Below are positions 16,254-25,238 of a stretch of 64,000 nt of DNA, piece after piece. How positions within the stretch are numbered: the first letter of the stretch is position 1; each line of letters starts with the position of its first letter. The DNA is taken from assembly GCA_963833965.1 (NCBI GenBank), contig CAWHZZ010000001.1:186001-250000 (forward strand), read 5' to 3'. The notes under the pieces are model-generated. The model was not told the origin of the DNA and made no database searches. It worked only from the letters and a program-made list of their open reading frames with translations. The stretch comes from CAJCIW01 sp963833965 (GTDB taxonomy: Bacteria; Chlamydiota; Chlamydiia; Chlamydiales; Rhabdochlamydiaceae). A program made the position numbers and the translations under genes.

Positions 16254-17501
16254 ATGTCAAAACTTTTTAAAACTTTTTGCGCTTCCTTTTTCGCCTACTC
16301 AGCTTGCGCCATTGCAGACGCTCCCATGGAGACCATGAGCATGGACGCGGCAAACTTTGAGTTGCAAGGAGCAGAAGTGGTACAGATGCCCATCGAAGAA
16401 TCCGCTCCTGCAATCGTCGCACCCGTTGTCCCCGAACCGAAAGTCGTCGCGAAAAAAGTAGAAAAAGCGCCCGAAGTGAGCGTCAATCCATTCACCGGAA
16501 AAATTAAAGGAAGAAAAGTGCGCATGCGTTTGCGCCCCGATCTCGACAGTCGAATCATTAAAGAGCTCAATAAAAATGAGCTTGTCACTGTGATCGGCGA
16601 AAAAGGCGATTTTTGGGCTGTGCAGGCGCCTGCAACGACAAAGGGATATATCTTTAGAAGTTTTGTCCTAGACGGTGTCGTGGAAGGTAATCACGTTAAT
16701 ATTCGCTTGGAGCCGAGCATGGACGCTCCTGTGATTTCCTATATGAATTCCGGCGATAAAGTTGAAAATCCTTCCATTTCTGCAATCAATCCTAAATGGT
16801 TGGAAATCGCCCCTCCTGAAAAGACCCGTTTTTACGTCGCCAAAGAATATATCGAGTATGCGGGCGGACCCGAAGTTAAGGCGCAAATGGACCGCCGCGC
16901 CTCCACTGCGGAGCAGTTGATCGACGCCGCGGCTCTTTTGAGCAAAGCCGAGTTACGCAAGCCGTTTGAAGAGATCGACTTTGATCGCGTCATCAGAGGG
17001 TTCACCACTGTCATTACCGACTACACTGATTTTCCAGAATTTGTCGAGCAGGCAAAAGAAGCGCTTGCCTCTTTTCAAGAAGCCTATCTTCAAAATAGGA
17101 TGACGCATTTGGAAACGACGGAGCAATACGCTTCCGATCCTGCGTCTGAAACAGAGAGCGCTGTTTCACTGACAGATAAAATGCGGTTGTGGGAACCGAT
17201 CGAAGAAGCGCTCTATTTGAGCTGGTCCAATATTAATGACAACAAAGCGCGGCACGACTACTACGACGAGCAAAAACTTGCCGCCGTTGAGATTTCCGGC
17301 ATCGTAGAGCCATATACAAACCCTGTGAAAAACAAGCCTGGAGATTACCTGCTGCGCTATAAAGATGTTCCCGTAGGCTACATCTATAGCACAGCGGTCA
17401 ACCTGCAAGAGCTGGTGGGTAGAAACGTCCGCCTGGTCGCCGCTCCAAGGCCAAATAATAATTTTGCCTTCCCCGCCTATTACGTCTTAGCTGTTGAATG
17501 A
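16254..17501 (+). CDS. secreted SH3-domain protein
   Basis: About 415 residues from the ATG at 16254, which has AGGAGG ten bases upstream; the earlier in-frame ATG at 16221 lacks a site. A signal peptide (MSKLFKTFCASFFAYSACAIADA) is followed by a Pro/Val/Lys-rich linker and then two bacterial SH3-like modules, one near KVRMRLRPDLDSRIIKELN and one near VNIRLEPSMDAPVISYMNSG. The rest is helical with no recognised domain. SH3b modules commonly bind cell-wall or surface ligands. Envelope location inferred; possible link to peptidoglycan in an organism with very little of it. Confidence 0.75.
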   Translation: MSKLFKTFCASFFAYSACAIADAPMETMSMDAANFELQGAEVVQMPIEESAPAIVAPVVPEPKVVAKKVEKAPEVSVNPFTGKIKGRKVRMRLRPDLDSRIIKELNKNELVTVIGEKGDFWAVQAPATTKGYIFRSFVLDGVVEGNHVNIRLEPSMDAPVISYMNSGDKVENPSISAINPKWLEIAPPEKTRFYVAKEYIEYAGGPEVKAQMDRRASTAEQLIDAAALLSKAELRKPFEEIDFDRVIRGFTTVITDYTDFPEFVEQAKEALASFQEAYLQNRMTHLETTEQYASDPASETESAVSLTDKMRLWEPIEEALYLSWSNINDNKARHDYYDEQKLAAVEISGIVEPYTNPVKNKPGDYLLRYKDVPVGYIYSTAVNLQELVGRNVRLVAAPRPNNNFAFPAYYVLAVE

Positions 17502-17524
17502 TTCGAGAGGGGTATTGTAAAATA

Positions 17525-17719
17525 CGGTGGTGCGCAACATGTAAGCTAGAACAGTGCGCCGTGCAGTTTGACGAGATGCAAGGCGCCGCCGAAAGCGGGA
17601 ACCCGAAGCAGCCGACCCCGCAGCGGGTCAGCGAAGCCTGGGGTGAGGCGTTGCAGGGCAACACAGCAGATCGGCTATCTCCACAAGCAGGGTTCCGCAT
17701 TACATGTTAAGGACCACCG
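17525..17719 (+). repeat. family-F GC-rich inverted-repeat element
   Basis: 195 bp bounded by CGGTGGT/ACCACCG and, inside, AACATGTAA/TTACATGTT. The interior is far more GC-rich than its flanks and contains GACCCCGCAGCGGGTC. It ends eight bases before the ATG of the DUF455 gene, so it has displaced that gene's upstream region. The open frames across it on both strands look spurious. Confidence 0.65.
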
Positions 17720-17726
17720 AGACCCC

Positions 17727-18503
17727 ATGGAACTTCGAGAATGGGCCGTCCGCATCTTAAGCGCGGACAGTCTTCAAGAAAAGTTATTTTACCCAGAAAA
17801 TTTGACAGATTTTACCCCGGGAGAGCCGCTTCTCTTTAAAGAACCGATTCGTCCTGTCGGAATGCAATTTCAGCGGCATTCCAGCCGAGAAAAGCTTCCA
17901 CCATTTCAGGAGCACCGCGACCCAGACAAGCGCGCCGTTTGCTTGCATCGATTTGCCGGACATGAGCTTCTCGCTGTCGAGATCATGGCCCAAGCGCTTC
18001 TCGCTTTTCCCGACGCGCCGAAACATTTTCGCCGAGGCGTGGCCAACACTCTTCGCGAAGAGCAAGGACACGTGAAGCTCTACATTCAGAGAATGCAACT
18101 GCTGGGCTTGAATTTCGGCGACCTTCCCCTGTACCGCCATTTTTGGGCCTACGTCCCCCACCTCACCTGCCCGATCCGCTATGTCAGCTTGATGAGCTTG
18201 ACCTTCGAAATGGCCAACCTCGATTTTGCCCCCATGTATGGGAAGTCTTTTGCACGTGTCGGCGATGAATTGTCTGCGAAAATGATGCAACAAATTTTGG
18301 AAGACGAAGTGAACCACGTTTCCTTCGGCATCAATTGGCTTAAAAAATTTAAGTCTCCAGATCTATCAGAATGGGATGCATGGGAACAGAGTCTGCCTCC
18401 GCTGATCCCCCCAAACCGCGCCAAGGGCTTTGTGCTGCATGAAGAACCACGACGTCGCGCCGGAGTGCCGGAAGATTGGATCCAGAAGCTCAAGAGTTAT
18501 TGA
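17727..18503 (+). CDS. DUF455 ferritin-like protein
   Basis: About 258 residues from the ATG at 17727, directly downstream of element F; the frame continues upstream through the element but that part is low-complexity and Arg-rich. The conserved block HRFAGHELLAVEIMAQALLAFPDAPKHF, then REEQGHVKLY and DEVNHVSFGINW, gives the Glu and His ligands of a di-metal four-helix bundle as in DUF455 ferritin-like proteins. Metal-dependent oxidase or hydroxylase activity is plausible; no substrate is known. The 3' end overlaps the convergent ankyrin-like gene by 7 nt. Confidence 0.75.
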   Translation: MELREWAVRILSADSLQEKLFYPENLTDFTPGEPLLFKEPIRPVGMQFQRHSSREKLPPFQEHRDPDKRAVCLHRFAGHELLAVEIMAQALLAFPDAPKHFRRGVANTLREEQGHVKLYIQRMQLLGLNFGDLPLYRHFWAYVPHLTCPIRYVSLMSLTFEMANLDFAPMYGKSFARVGDELSAKMMQQILEDEVNHVSFGINWLKKFKSPDLSEWDAWEQSLPPLIPPNRAKGFVLHEEPRRRAGVPEDWIQKLKSY

Positions 18504-18994
18504 TCAAAATTATTAGAATACAAATCGTCGTCGCGCTGTTCGGTAGCCTTTTCTTTCAAAAGCTTGACTAACTGCTTAAAATTTTCAGGTTCGACCACCT
18601 TGCCGTATCCACCATATTCTTTGCGCACCTCCATAAGGTAATAGCCTAGGCGATTAGGCTTATGCTTATTCATCTCAGCGACATATCTCACAGAAACATA
18701 ATCCAAAGATTGTCCGTTGGCCTGATTTGCGAATTTGTTGACGCTATAAGCGTCAATATCGGAGAATTTTTCCTCTTCAATAATCGCTTGGCATTTTTTT
18801 AAGTCGCCCTGGGCGGCAGCGTAGAACATTCTTTCAAACGCATCGAGAAATTTTTTCTCTTCCTGAGATCTGCCCAATTTGTCATGGATTTTATAATCTT
18901 CTTGCCTCTTGGGCAAGTTGCAAACGACATAAGATCTGCCGCTATCAAAGAGTATAATCGTATTGCCATGCTGGTATTGAACACTGTGCGCCAT
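18497..18994 (-). CDS. ankyrin-like lineage-specific family protein, short paralog
   Basis: 165 residues. It shares with the neighbour (19002-19739) and the gene at 44929-46026 a block of about 110 residues: an opening DSGRSYVVCNL, then AFERMFYAAAQGDLKKCQAIIEEEKFSDIDAY, then SLDYVSVRYVAEMNKHKPN. The AAxGDLxxCKxIIEEE helix pair looks like an ankyrin or ankyrin-like repeat. No signal peptide. It lies 7 nt after its paralog, so the pair probably forms one operon created by tandem duplication. This copy lacks the long C-terminal helical region. Function unknown; ankyrin-type proteins of intracellular bacteria are often effectors. Confidence 0.65.
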   Translation of the reverse strand: MAHSVQYQHGNTIILFDSGRSYVVCNLPKRQEDYKIHDKLGRSQEEKKFLDAFERMFYAAAQGDLKKCQAIIEEEKFSDIDAYSVNKFANQANGQSLDYVSVRYVAEMNKHKPNRLGYYLMEVRKEYGGYGKVVEPENFKQLVKLLKEKATEQRDDDLYSNNFDQ

Positions 18995-19001
18995 GATGGC
19001 C

Positions 19002-19739
19002 TCATTCGCTTTGTAGTTGTTGGGGAGCTAAAATATCGTCAAAGATAGGCTCAGGCCCCACGGGTTTCCAAATCTCGTCGCATTTTTTGATTCTTTCGGC
19101 AAGAGCGTCTCGCATCGCACAAAGCTCTATTCTTTTTTGGAGTTCATGAGGAGTCGAATTTGTAAACTTTTGTCCACAGCGCGTCTTTAGAAACATGTAA
19201 ATTCTCTCAATGCTCATATTGGTTAATTCGGGGACGAGTTCAATTTGTTCAGAAAAAGTATAAGTGCTTAGGACTCTCTCACGAATAGCGCTTAGAAAGA
19301 AAATCGGAGCCATATTCATATATGCCCTCAGATGAAATGAATAGCTTCTTATATTTTCGGGAGTACGTATATCGTTGTCTGGTTCCTTTTTTTCGCCGAA
19401 ATGCTTCGCAAAATATTGAGTAATTTGGGTATGCCCTCGCATTTGAGCGATTTTTCTAGGGGAAATGTAATTTAAAGAGTCTCCATTGCCCAAAACGAAC
19501 TGCCCAATGCCGTAAGCGTCAACATCGGGAAATTTCTCCTCTTCGACAATGTCTTTGCAGGTTTTTAAGTCGCCTCGCGCAGCAGCTGCGAAAATTCTTT
19601 CAAATGCATTAACAAATTTTGTATTTTCTTCCGCTATTTTGTATTTGTTTTCATTCAAAACCATAGAGAAAACAACAGATCGCCCGGAGTCTAAACGAAT
19701 AACTGGATTGATCTGACAGGATGGTAGACTGGATGCCAT
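19002..19739 (-). CDS. ankyrin-like lineage-specific family protein
   Basis: 245 residues, first gene of a two-gene minus-strand unit. It has the shared family block (LDSGRSVVFSMVL, AFERIFAAAARGDLKTCK, EEEKFPDVDAYGIGQF, SLNYISPRKIAQMRGH), followed by a helical C-terminal half (IERIYMFLKTRCGQ, ELCAMRDALAERI) that matches the corresponding part of the 44929-46026 protein (LIRFIKTRCEE, LLALRDSMQEL). No known domain beyond the ankyrin-like stretch. The divergent carbonic anhydrase gene starts about 100 nt away. Confidence 0.65.
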   Translation of the reverse strand: MASSLPSCQINPVIRLDSGRSVVFSMVLNENKYKIAEENTKFVNAFERIFAAAARGDLKTCKDIVEEEKFPDVDAYGIGQFVLGNGDSLNYISPRKIAQMRGHTQITQYFAKHFGEKKEPDNDIRTPENIRSYSFHLRAYMNMAPIFFLSAIRERVLSTYTFSEQIELVPELTNMSIERIYMFLKTRCGQKFTNSTPHELQKRIELCAMRDALAERIKKCDEIWKPVGPEPIFDDILAPQQLQSE

Positions 19740-19837
19740 GATTTACCTCAATTTTTGAGCAAAGAGTTTACCATGCATTGAATGACTTGACAAGTGTAGA
19801 TCTTTACAATAAATAGGAACAAAAACGACGGTGCAGT

Positions 19838-20515
19838 ATGAAACTTTTAATTTGTCTTTTATTATGTGTTGCCGGCCGACTGCAGGCTGCGGAAATGATG
19901 CTAACCCCAAACGAGGCGTGGCAAAGGCTGAAAGATGGCAATGCGCGCTTTCTGTCCGGAAAAAAAAATTGCACCATCAATTATTTAACGGAATTGGAAA
20001 AAGCGAGGCAAAAGCAGATGCCTTATGCAGCGATTTTAAGCTGCTCCGATTCACGCATTCCACCTGAGCTGATTTTCGACGAGTCTTTGGGAAAATTATT
20101 TGTGATCCGCGTCGCGGGGAACATCGCTTCTGACATCACCATCGGAAGTATTGAATATGCCGTGGGTGTTTTAAAAGTGCCTCTTGTCGTCGTTTTGGGT
20201 CATGATGCATGCGGCGTGCTTGTCGCAGGCCTTAAAGGCCAACAAGCCCAGCTTCCCCCTTTTATCAACAACCTTTTAAATGAAGTGTCGCGAGCAGTGA
20301 TGGAGACCGAAAAGGAATCTCAAGACTTTGCGGTCGAACTGCCCATGGCTATCGCGATGAATGCGGAGCTGCAGATGCAAGAGCTTTTGGAAAAGAGCGA
20401 AGTGCTGAAAAACGCTTCCGACGCAAAAACAACCCTATTCAAAGCCGGGGTGTTCCACTTCGATGGAAAAATCGAGTGGTGCCCTTGTTCGGTGATCAAG
20501 AAGCCGCCGCAATAG
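19838..20515 (+). CDS. exported beta-class carbonic anhydrase
   Basis: 225 residues. Beta-carbonic anhydrase interconverts CO2 and bicarbonate at a zinc held by two Cys and one His. Here Cys69 with the Asp71-Arg73 dyad is in SCSDSRIPPE, and His122 and Cys125 in GHDACG; RVAGN and the SIEYAV helix are also present. The N-terminus (MKLLICLLLCVAGRLQA) is a signal peptide, so the enzyme is probably periplasmic, as in some other bacteria with exported beta-CAs. A likely terminator follows at 20625-20667. Confidence 0.9.
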   Translation: MKLLICLLLCVAGRLQAAEMMLTPNEAWQRLKDGNARFLSGKKNCTINYLTELEKARQKQMPYAAILSCSDSRIPPELIFDESLGKLFVIRVAGNIASDITIGSIEYAVGVLKVPLVVVLGHDACGVLVAGLKGQQAQLPPFINNLLNEVSRAVMETEKESQDFAVELPMAIAMNAELQMQELLEKSEVLKNASDAKTTLFKAGVFHFDGKIEWCPCSVIKKPPQ

Positions 20516-20518
20516 CTA

Positions 20519-20560
20519 TTAGGAAGCGTTCTCAAAAGTTTGGCGGAGCTCAATTGGAAA
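20519..20560 (+). repeat. end fragment of a family-D palindromic element
   Basis: TTAGGAAGCGTTCTCAAAAG and the following TTT match the fragment at 2889-2925 (minus strand) and the ends of the complete element at 33607-33784. No partner arm is seen. Confidence 0.45.
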
Positions 20561-20624
20561 TCATTCGACAATACATCGAGCAACAGGATACCCCTATGAC
20601 TTAGTGGCGCGATTCATATCGGCC

Positions 20625-20667
20625 CTGAAGGACCGAGTTTTCTCGCGTCCTTCGGATAAAAATTTTT
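20625..20667 (+). terminator. probable terminator after the carbonic anhydrase gene
   Basis: CTGAAGGACCGAG pairs with CTCGCGTCCTTCGG (one bulge) around a T4 loop and is followed by ATAAAAATTTTT. It sits between the carbonic anhydrase gene and the convergent peptidase gene. Confidence 0.5.
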
Positions 20668-20700
20668 GCGTCTTCGGGACTGTAGCGCCTTTGCGTTAAA

Positions 20701-22695
20701 TCATTGCAAAATTTGCGCGCTGGAGTTTGCCAAAATGTGCGGATCGACAGGACGGTATTTCCCGCCTAAGTGCTGAGATAAAAACTGCTCGGCATGGTTT
20801 AAATACATCATTTTATTGGCGAATTTGGCGATGCGATGCCCCTCATCGGTAAATAAAACGTATGTGACCGTTTTGCAGTTATTTTTCATGCTATGGTAAA
20901 TTTGCTCAGACTCCTTTTCGGCGACAATATGGTCGTTCCTGCCATGGATGAGCAAAAGAGGAGCTTTGATCGCCTCTAGGGCATTTAAAGGAGAGCATTT
21001 TTCTAGATAGCGGGCGCCTTCCGGATCATTGGGATTGCCGCCCATGCTGGTGACGAAGGCTTTTTTGGTAAAAAAGTTCATCTTGTCGGACAAAGGCCGA
21101 TTTGTGAATTCCCAAAATTGAGGGACGTTATCTAATACTGTCTTAAGATTGGACGGGCCGCAGATGGAAACGCAGCAGGTAAAATACTCCGGGGAAAAAG
21201 TCAGACTGGCCAGAGCTTCGTAGCCTCCATAACTTGCTCCAAACACGGCGAGCTTGCCTCGCTCAGCGATCCCTTTTGCGATACAGGATTCGACAGCGTC
21301 GATCACATCTTCATGCGCCTTTCCTCCCCACTGGCCATTTCCCGCATTGACAAACGCTTTGCCAAAACCTGAGGAAAGGCGAAAATTAACGCTCAAGACC
21401 GCATAGCCGCAGCTAGCCAGCCATTGGTGCAAAGAGTTGAACTCAAATGTATCTCTGACTTTAAAAGGGCCGCCATGGGGCACGACGACAAGAGGGATCG
21501 GCGCATCCACAGCCCCCCCTTTATCAAACTCCTTGGGAAGGGTGTAGTAACAAACGAGCTTCTGACCATCTCTTGCCTCGGCAATCAGAGGATACATTTT
21601 AGAAAAGCGAAGCGAAGGATTGGATTCGGGGGCGGTGAGCGAAGACAAATCCTGCGCCCTCCGATCGTAAATCCAGAATTGCCCTCCTTTATCGGCATGC
21701 CTGTCGGAAACAATCCAAAAACTCCCTTCGCGGCTCGTGCTGAGCACATCAAAATTTGGCCCCATCTTTTCTTCGAGAAAAGCAATGTCGGTCGCTATAG
21801 AGGGATCGATGGCGTGCCATTGTTTCTGAACATAATAAGAGGCGTAGGCCTTTGGCTCTCCCGCGATGAGTAGAACATCGTCGATATCGCTGTCCGACGC
21901 AGCGCCAAGCATCGTCTCTTCTCTTATGCCTTCCAACGATTTAGCCATGAGCTGATTCTTATCTGAAAAGCGGTTGTCCAATAAATAGACACATTGTTTT
22001 TTTTCATCGTAGGAAAGAAACTCAGTTTGAAAGGCCTCTGAAGGGTTGAGTTCCAAAAAGACATCGTTGTCTGCGGTGAGCACCGTCCAAGAACCGTCAT
22101 CGTCGATCCGCATTTTCAAAATCAATTCCAACTGGTCGCTGACCAAAAACTTCGCATAGTGGTCATTTTCAAATAAAAGGTCCAGTTTGCCCGAATCGAG
22201 GTCAACGACATAGAGGTCGTGGTAATGGGGATTTCGGGGATTCAAGCCGATCACCGCGCTGTTTTTGTTGGAACTGATCTGAACCATTTTGGCGTTGACA
22301 TTGGAAAATTTTTCCGTGTAGACAACGTGCTCTTTCGAATGAATGTGAATCCCATGCAAAAGCAGCTTACCGGTGCCGTTTTCATCTTTGAGCAGCAGAA
22401 TTCTTTGACTGTCGCCTGACCAAAAAAATTGAATGATTTCAGGGGTTTTGAAAAAGGTGATTTGAACACGATCACCCATCGAGCCGATAAATACGTTAGA
22501 GATGCCCTCGTCGTCAGCCCCGACATAGGCGATGGCCCTGCCGTCCGGGCTGATCTTTGCCGAGATGAGAAGAGGATTTGCAAATAGTTGCTCTTTTAAA
22601 ATTTCACTGGAAACCTGTTCGCTCACTCCCATCAAGACCATAATGACTACCAAGAATTTATACATAAACAACATGAAGAATTGGAATTTTGACAA
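20701..22695 (-). CDS. prolyl oligopeptidase family (S9) serine peptidase
   Basis: 664 residues. An N-terminal hydrophobic leader (LFMYKFLVVIMVLMGVSEQVSS) points to export. About residues 40-390 look like the beta-propeller of S9 enzymes (repeated short strands such as ISPDGRAIAYVG). The C-terminal alpha/beta-hydrolase domain has PHGGPF, the nucleophile in GASYGGYEA, Asp in HGRNDHIV and His in DEGHRIAKF, which completes the triad of acyl-aminoacyl-peptidase-like enzymes. It would cleave short peptides in the envelope. The start could be the first or a slightly later Met. Element H precedes the gene. Confidence 0.85.
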   Translation of the reverse strand: MSKFQFFMLFMYKFLVVIMVLMGVSEQVSSEILKEQLFANPLLISAKISPDGRAIAYVGADDEGISNVFIGSMGDRVQITFFKTPEIIQFFWSGDSQRILLLKDENGTGKLLLHGIHIHSKEHVVYTEKFSNVNAKMVQISSNKNSAVIGLNPRNPHYHDLYVVDLDSGKLDLLFENDHYAKFLVSDQLELILKMRIDDDGSWTVLTADNDVFLELNPSEAFQTEFLSYDEKKQCVYLLDNRFSDKNQLMAKSLEGIREETMLGAASDSDIDDVLLIAGEPKAYASYYVQKQWHAIDPSIATDIAFLEEKMGPNFDVLSTSREGSFWIVSDRHADKGGQFWIYDRRAQDLSSLTAPESNPSLRFSKMYPLIAEARDGQKLVCYYTLPKEFDKGGAVDAPIPLVVVPHGGPFKVRDTFEFNSLHQWLASCGYAVLSVNFRLSSGFGKAFVNAGNGQWGGKAHEDVIDAVESCIAKGIAERGKLAVFGASYGGYEALASLTFSPEYFTCCVSICGPSNLKTVLDNVPQFWEFTNRPLSDKMNFFTKKAFVTSMGGNPNDPEGARYLEKCSPLNALEAIKAPLLLIHGRNDHIVAEKESEQIYHSMKNNCKTVTYVLFTDEGHRIAKFANKMMYLNHAEQFLSQHLGGKYRPVDPHILANSSAQILQ

Positions 22696-22704
22696 GAAGG
22701 CACC

Positions 22705-22783
22705 CTGAATTTGAGCCAGGCTTGCCGGGGCGGAAGCAGTCCAACTTGAATAAGTTGGACGATGGACGCCGGCTCAAAGTCAG
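22705..22783. repeat. family-H short palindromic element or terminator
   Basis: The ends CTGAATTTGAGCC and GGCTCAAAGTCAG pair with one mismatch, and a perfect inner hairpin GTCCAACTT-gaat-AAGTTGGAC lies at 22739-22760. It sits between rmuC and the S9 peptidase gene, both on the minus strand, and may also end rmuC transcription. Confidence 0.5.
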
Positions 22784-22823
22784 TGGCTGTCCGACGCCGT
22801 GAAAAACCGATTCGTCATGTCGT

Positions 22824-24062
22824 TTATGTATTAACATCTTGGGGGACATTTTGTAGTTCCCGAGGAATTTTTTCAACCGTCTCGATTTCCTCGATGTCGA
22901 CTTGGCCTGGCGTAACGCCCATTTCTTTGAATTTGCGCGCCGTAACAAGCACTCGCATCTCCAGTGAACCGATGCCCTTATTGTAATTTTCAACGGCGCT
23001 GGAAAGGCTTCGCCCCATTTTTGAGAAGTGAGAACTCATGTCGATGAGCCTCTTGTATAAATCTTGGCCGAGCTCGTGCATCCTTTCGACCTGTCGGGTC
23101 AAATTTTCCTGCTTCCAGCCGTAGGCGACGGCGCGCAGCAAAGCGATGAGAGTCGTCGGCGTAGCCAAGATCACATTCTGCTCTGCGCCCGCCTCGATGA
23201 GGGATGGGTCGTGCTCCAAAGCAGCGCTGAAAAAAGTCTCCGCGGGAAGAAAGAGAATCACGAACTCAGGCGTGGGCTGAAAATGTTCCCAATACGCTTT
23301 TTTGCCAAGCGCGGAAATATGTGCCCTGACCTGCCGAGCGTGGTCCTTCAAGCGCTGTAAACGCACAGTTTCATTTTCGGTGTGGATTGCCTCGAGGTAA
23401 GCTTCCAAGGGGACTTTCGCGTCGATAATGACCTGCCTTCCCCCGGGCAACCGGACAATGAGGTCAGGACGCAATCTGCCTACATCGCTAATCTCTTGCT
23501 GTTGCTCAAAGAAATCGCAATGGTTCAGCATTCCGGCGAGCTCGACGACACGCCTAAGCTGGATCTCTCCCCAGCGGCCACGCGTCAGCGGCATGCGCAG
23601 GGCCTTGACGAGGTTTGACGTTTCCTGCTTGAGCGCTTTTTCATTTTCGAACAGCGATTGGATTTGGACCTTCAATGACTCCTGATCGCCTTTTCGCTCT
23701 TTTTCAATCTGCCGAATCCCGAGGTCCAACTTTTGCAGGGAATCTTTCACAGGATTGAGCAGTTCATTGATCGCTGTCTGCCGCTTTTCCAAATCCCCTT
23801 TCGCCCCCTCCTGAAATTTCTCTAAGGAAGTTTTGGCAAGGTCCAAAAAGCTGCGATTGTTCTTCTCTAGCGCATCCGATGAGAGTGCTGCAAAGGCGTT
23901 CTTGAGCTGCTCTTGCGACTCTTTAAGCATCGCCATTTTTTCTTCTGCCAATTTTTCTGTAAAAGAGAGTTTTAACTCGGCCGCTTTTCGACGCCCCAGC
24001 TCATGCATCCACAACCACACTCCGATCAGGGCGGCCGCCGCCGTAAAAGCCCATGGAAGCAT
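22824..24062 (-). CDS. rmuC: DNA recombination protein RmuC
   Basis: 412 residues, typical RmuC layout: one N-terminal membrane helix (FTAAAALIGVWLWM), a long coiled coil to about residue 150, then the conserved domain with TRGRWGEIQLRRVVELAGM, LRPDLIVRLPGGR, IIDAKVPLEAYLEA and LATPTTLIALLRAVAYGW. RmuC is predicted to act on DNA ends and limits inversions between repeats in E. coli, which is of interest in a repeat-rich genome. pssA ends 5 nt upstream, so the two form an operon. Confidence 0.93.
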   Translation of the reverse strand: MLPWAFTAAAALIGVWLWMHELGRRKAAELKLSFTEKLAEEKMAMLKESQEQLKNAFAALSSDALEKNNRSFLDLAKTSLEKFQEGAKGDLEKRQTAINELLNPVKDSLQKLDLGIRQIEKERKGDQESLKVQIQSLFENEKALKQETSNLVKALRMPLTRGRWGEIQLRRVVELAGMLNHCDFFEQQQEISDVGRLRPDLIVRLPGGRQVIIDAKVPLEAYLEAIHTENETVRLQRLKDHARQVRAHISALGKKAYWEHFQPTPEFVILFLPAETFFSAALEHDPSLIEAGAEQNVILATPTTLIALLRAVAYGWKQENLTRQVERMHELGQDLYKRLIDMSSHFSKMGRSLSSAVENYNKGIGSLEMRVLVTARKFKEMGVTPGQVDIEEIETVEKIPRELQNVPQDVNT

Positions 24063-24067
24063 TTCTT

Positions 24068-24898
24068 TTAATCCTCTTGTTCCGGTTCGAAATCTTCCAA
24101 AGTTTTCGATTTCTTTCCTGCAATCAGACGGATTACCGACAGCACCCAGGCGAGAACGATATAACCCCAGGTCACTACGGCGAGCATGATCGGCAGGAAA
24201 TAGAGGACTCCATAAATGATGAAAATGGCTAAAATGACCGCTAAGAAGACGAGTTGGAATGAAGGCACGCGAAAATGCAGCGCCTTAGAACTTGGGAACT
24301 TCCAACGGCTGACCATGAAATAGCCGAGCATGATCATGATCGAGGAGAGAGCCACTGCCTTCGCTTCCTGGGATAAAGGGAGCCAATTTTCCATTAAAGG
24401 GGATGAAAGCAGTAAATTAGCAGAGACTGCCGCGAGAGCGGAAGCGGGAATGGGAAGACCCGTGAAATGTTTTTTTTGCGCTGCCATGGCCTCCGCATTT
24501 CCCTTCGCCTCGCCGCCCTTGACATTGAAACGCACAAGCCGCAAAATGCCGCAGATCGAATAGAGCATACAGCCGAGCATCGCATAAAACGAAAGCCCCG
24601 TCCCGGGCTCGAGAGATAGCGCCTTGAGCAGCAGGACGGAAGGAGCGACCCCGAATGAGACGGCATCGGCAAGAGAATCGAAAATGACTCCAAATTCGCT
24701 CTCAGCGCGGATCGCTCGCGCCACCGCACCATCCAAGAGATCGGCAAAGGCGGCGACGAGAAGAAGAATGGCGGAGACGTTCAAGACATGGAAAATCCCT
24801 GAACCGGGCTCGACCATGTTGACTTTAAAAATGACAAAAAGACCGCATGACAGAGCGAATGCGGTGATGATGTTAGGGATCAGATAGACTTGGCGCAT
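24068..24898 (-). CDS. pssA: CDP-diacylglycerol-serine O-phosphatidyltransferase
   Basis: 276 residues of an integral membrane enzyme with about eight hydrophobic segments. The CDP-alcohol phosphatidyltransferase signature is present as DLLDGAVARAIRAESEFG, continuing to FDSLAD (pattern DGxxAR...GxxxDxxxD). It joins serine to CDP-diacylglycerol to make phosphatidylserine, the precursor of phosphatidylethanolamine. First gene of the pssA-rmuC unit, divergent from nrdAB. Confidence 0.93.
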   Translation of the reverse strand: MRQVYLIPNIITAFALSCGLFVIFKVNMVEPGSGIFHVLNVSAILLLVAAFADLLDGAVARAIRAESEFGVIFDSLADAVSFGVAPSVLLLKALSLEPGTGLSFYAMLGCMLYSICGILRLVRFNVKGGEAKGNAEAMAAQKKHFTGLPIPASALAAVSANLLLSSPLMENWLPLSQEAKAVALSSIMIMLGYFMVSRWKFPSSKALHFRVPSFQLVFLAVILAIFIIYGVLYFLPIMLAVVTWGYIVLAWVLSVIRLIAGKKSKTLEDFEPEQED

Positions 24899-25070
24899 GA
24901 ATCTGTTCTCTTTATTTCAAGTGTCCTCAAAACTGCGTGAATTTGCAATCAAAAAATTCAGATCAAAAGGAAAAAATCTTAGCATTTTCTTAAAATCAAA
25001 ACTCCATAATTGCTTCATTTTTTGCACTTTGAAAAATGGTAAAAATTATTTTGACTGCCTTTTCTTTTTT

Positions 25071-25107
25071 TTGTGGACAATTAGCCAACAGCTACAATAT
25101 ATAGTGT
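25071..25107 (+). promoter_or_regulatory. nrdAB promoter with NrdR box
   Basis: TTGTGG (25071-25076) and TACAAT (25093-25098) are spaced by 16 bp. Over the -10 lies CTACAATATATAGTGT (25092-25107), which fits the NrdR consensus acaCwAtATaTwGtgt at 14 of 16 positions. NrdR normally needs two boxes; the second would be expected near 25123, where only a poor match is seen. The rest of the 340-base gap upstream is AT-rich with no other feature. Confidence 0.7.
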
Positions 25108-25238
25108 GTATATAAACTGATGACTACTAGATGTAGTATTTCCTGACACTACCGCGATCGACCCACAAACCAAAAATCGAGGCCCTATGCCTAGATTTTT
25201 TGTTTTTGGGCCACCAAAAAAATAGGAGAAAGAAGCTT

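Noticed and set aside
17398..17700. Cys-rich 100-residue frame on the minus strand
   Set aside because: It lies across the GC-rich element F and the end of the SH3 gene; open only because of composition.
22658..22993. 111-residue frame on the minus strand
   Set aside because: Overlaps the rmuC 3' end, element H and the start of the peptidase gene; no codon bias or family.
25121..25138. Second NrdR box
   Set aside because: At the expected distance only the outer CTA/TGT bases match; too weak to list as a site.
24899..25238. Search for a tRNA or small RNA in the gap before nrdA
   Set aside because: AT-rich, no cloverleaf or stable fold; only the promoter and NrdR box are supported.
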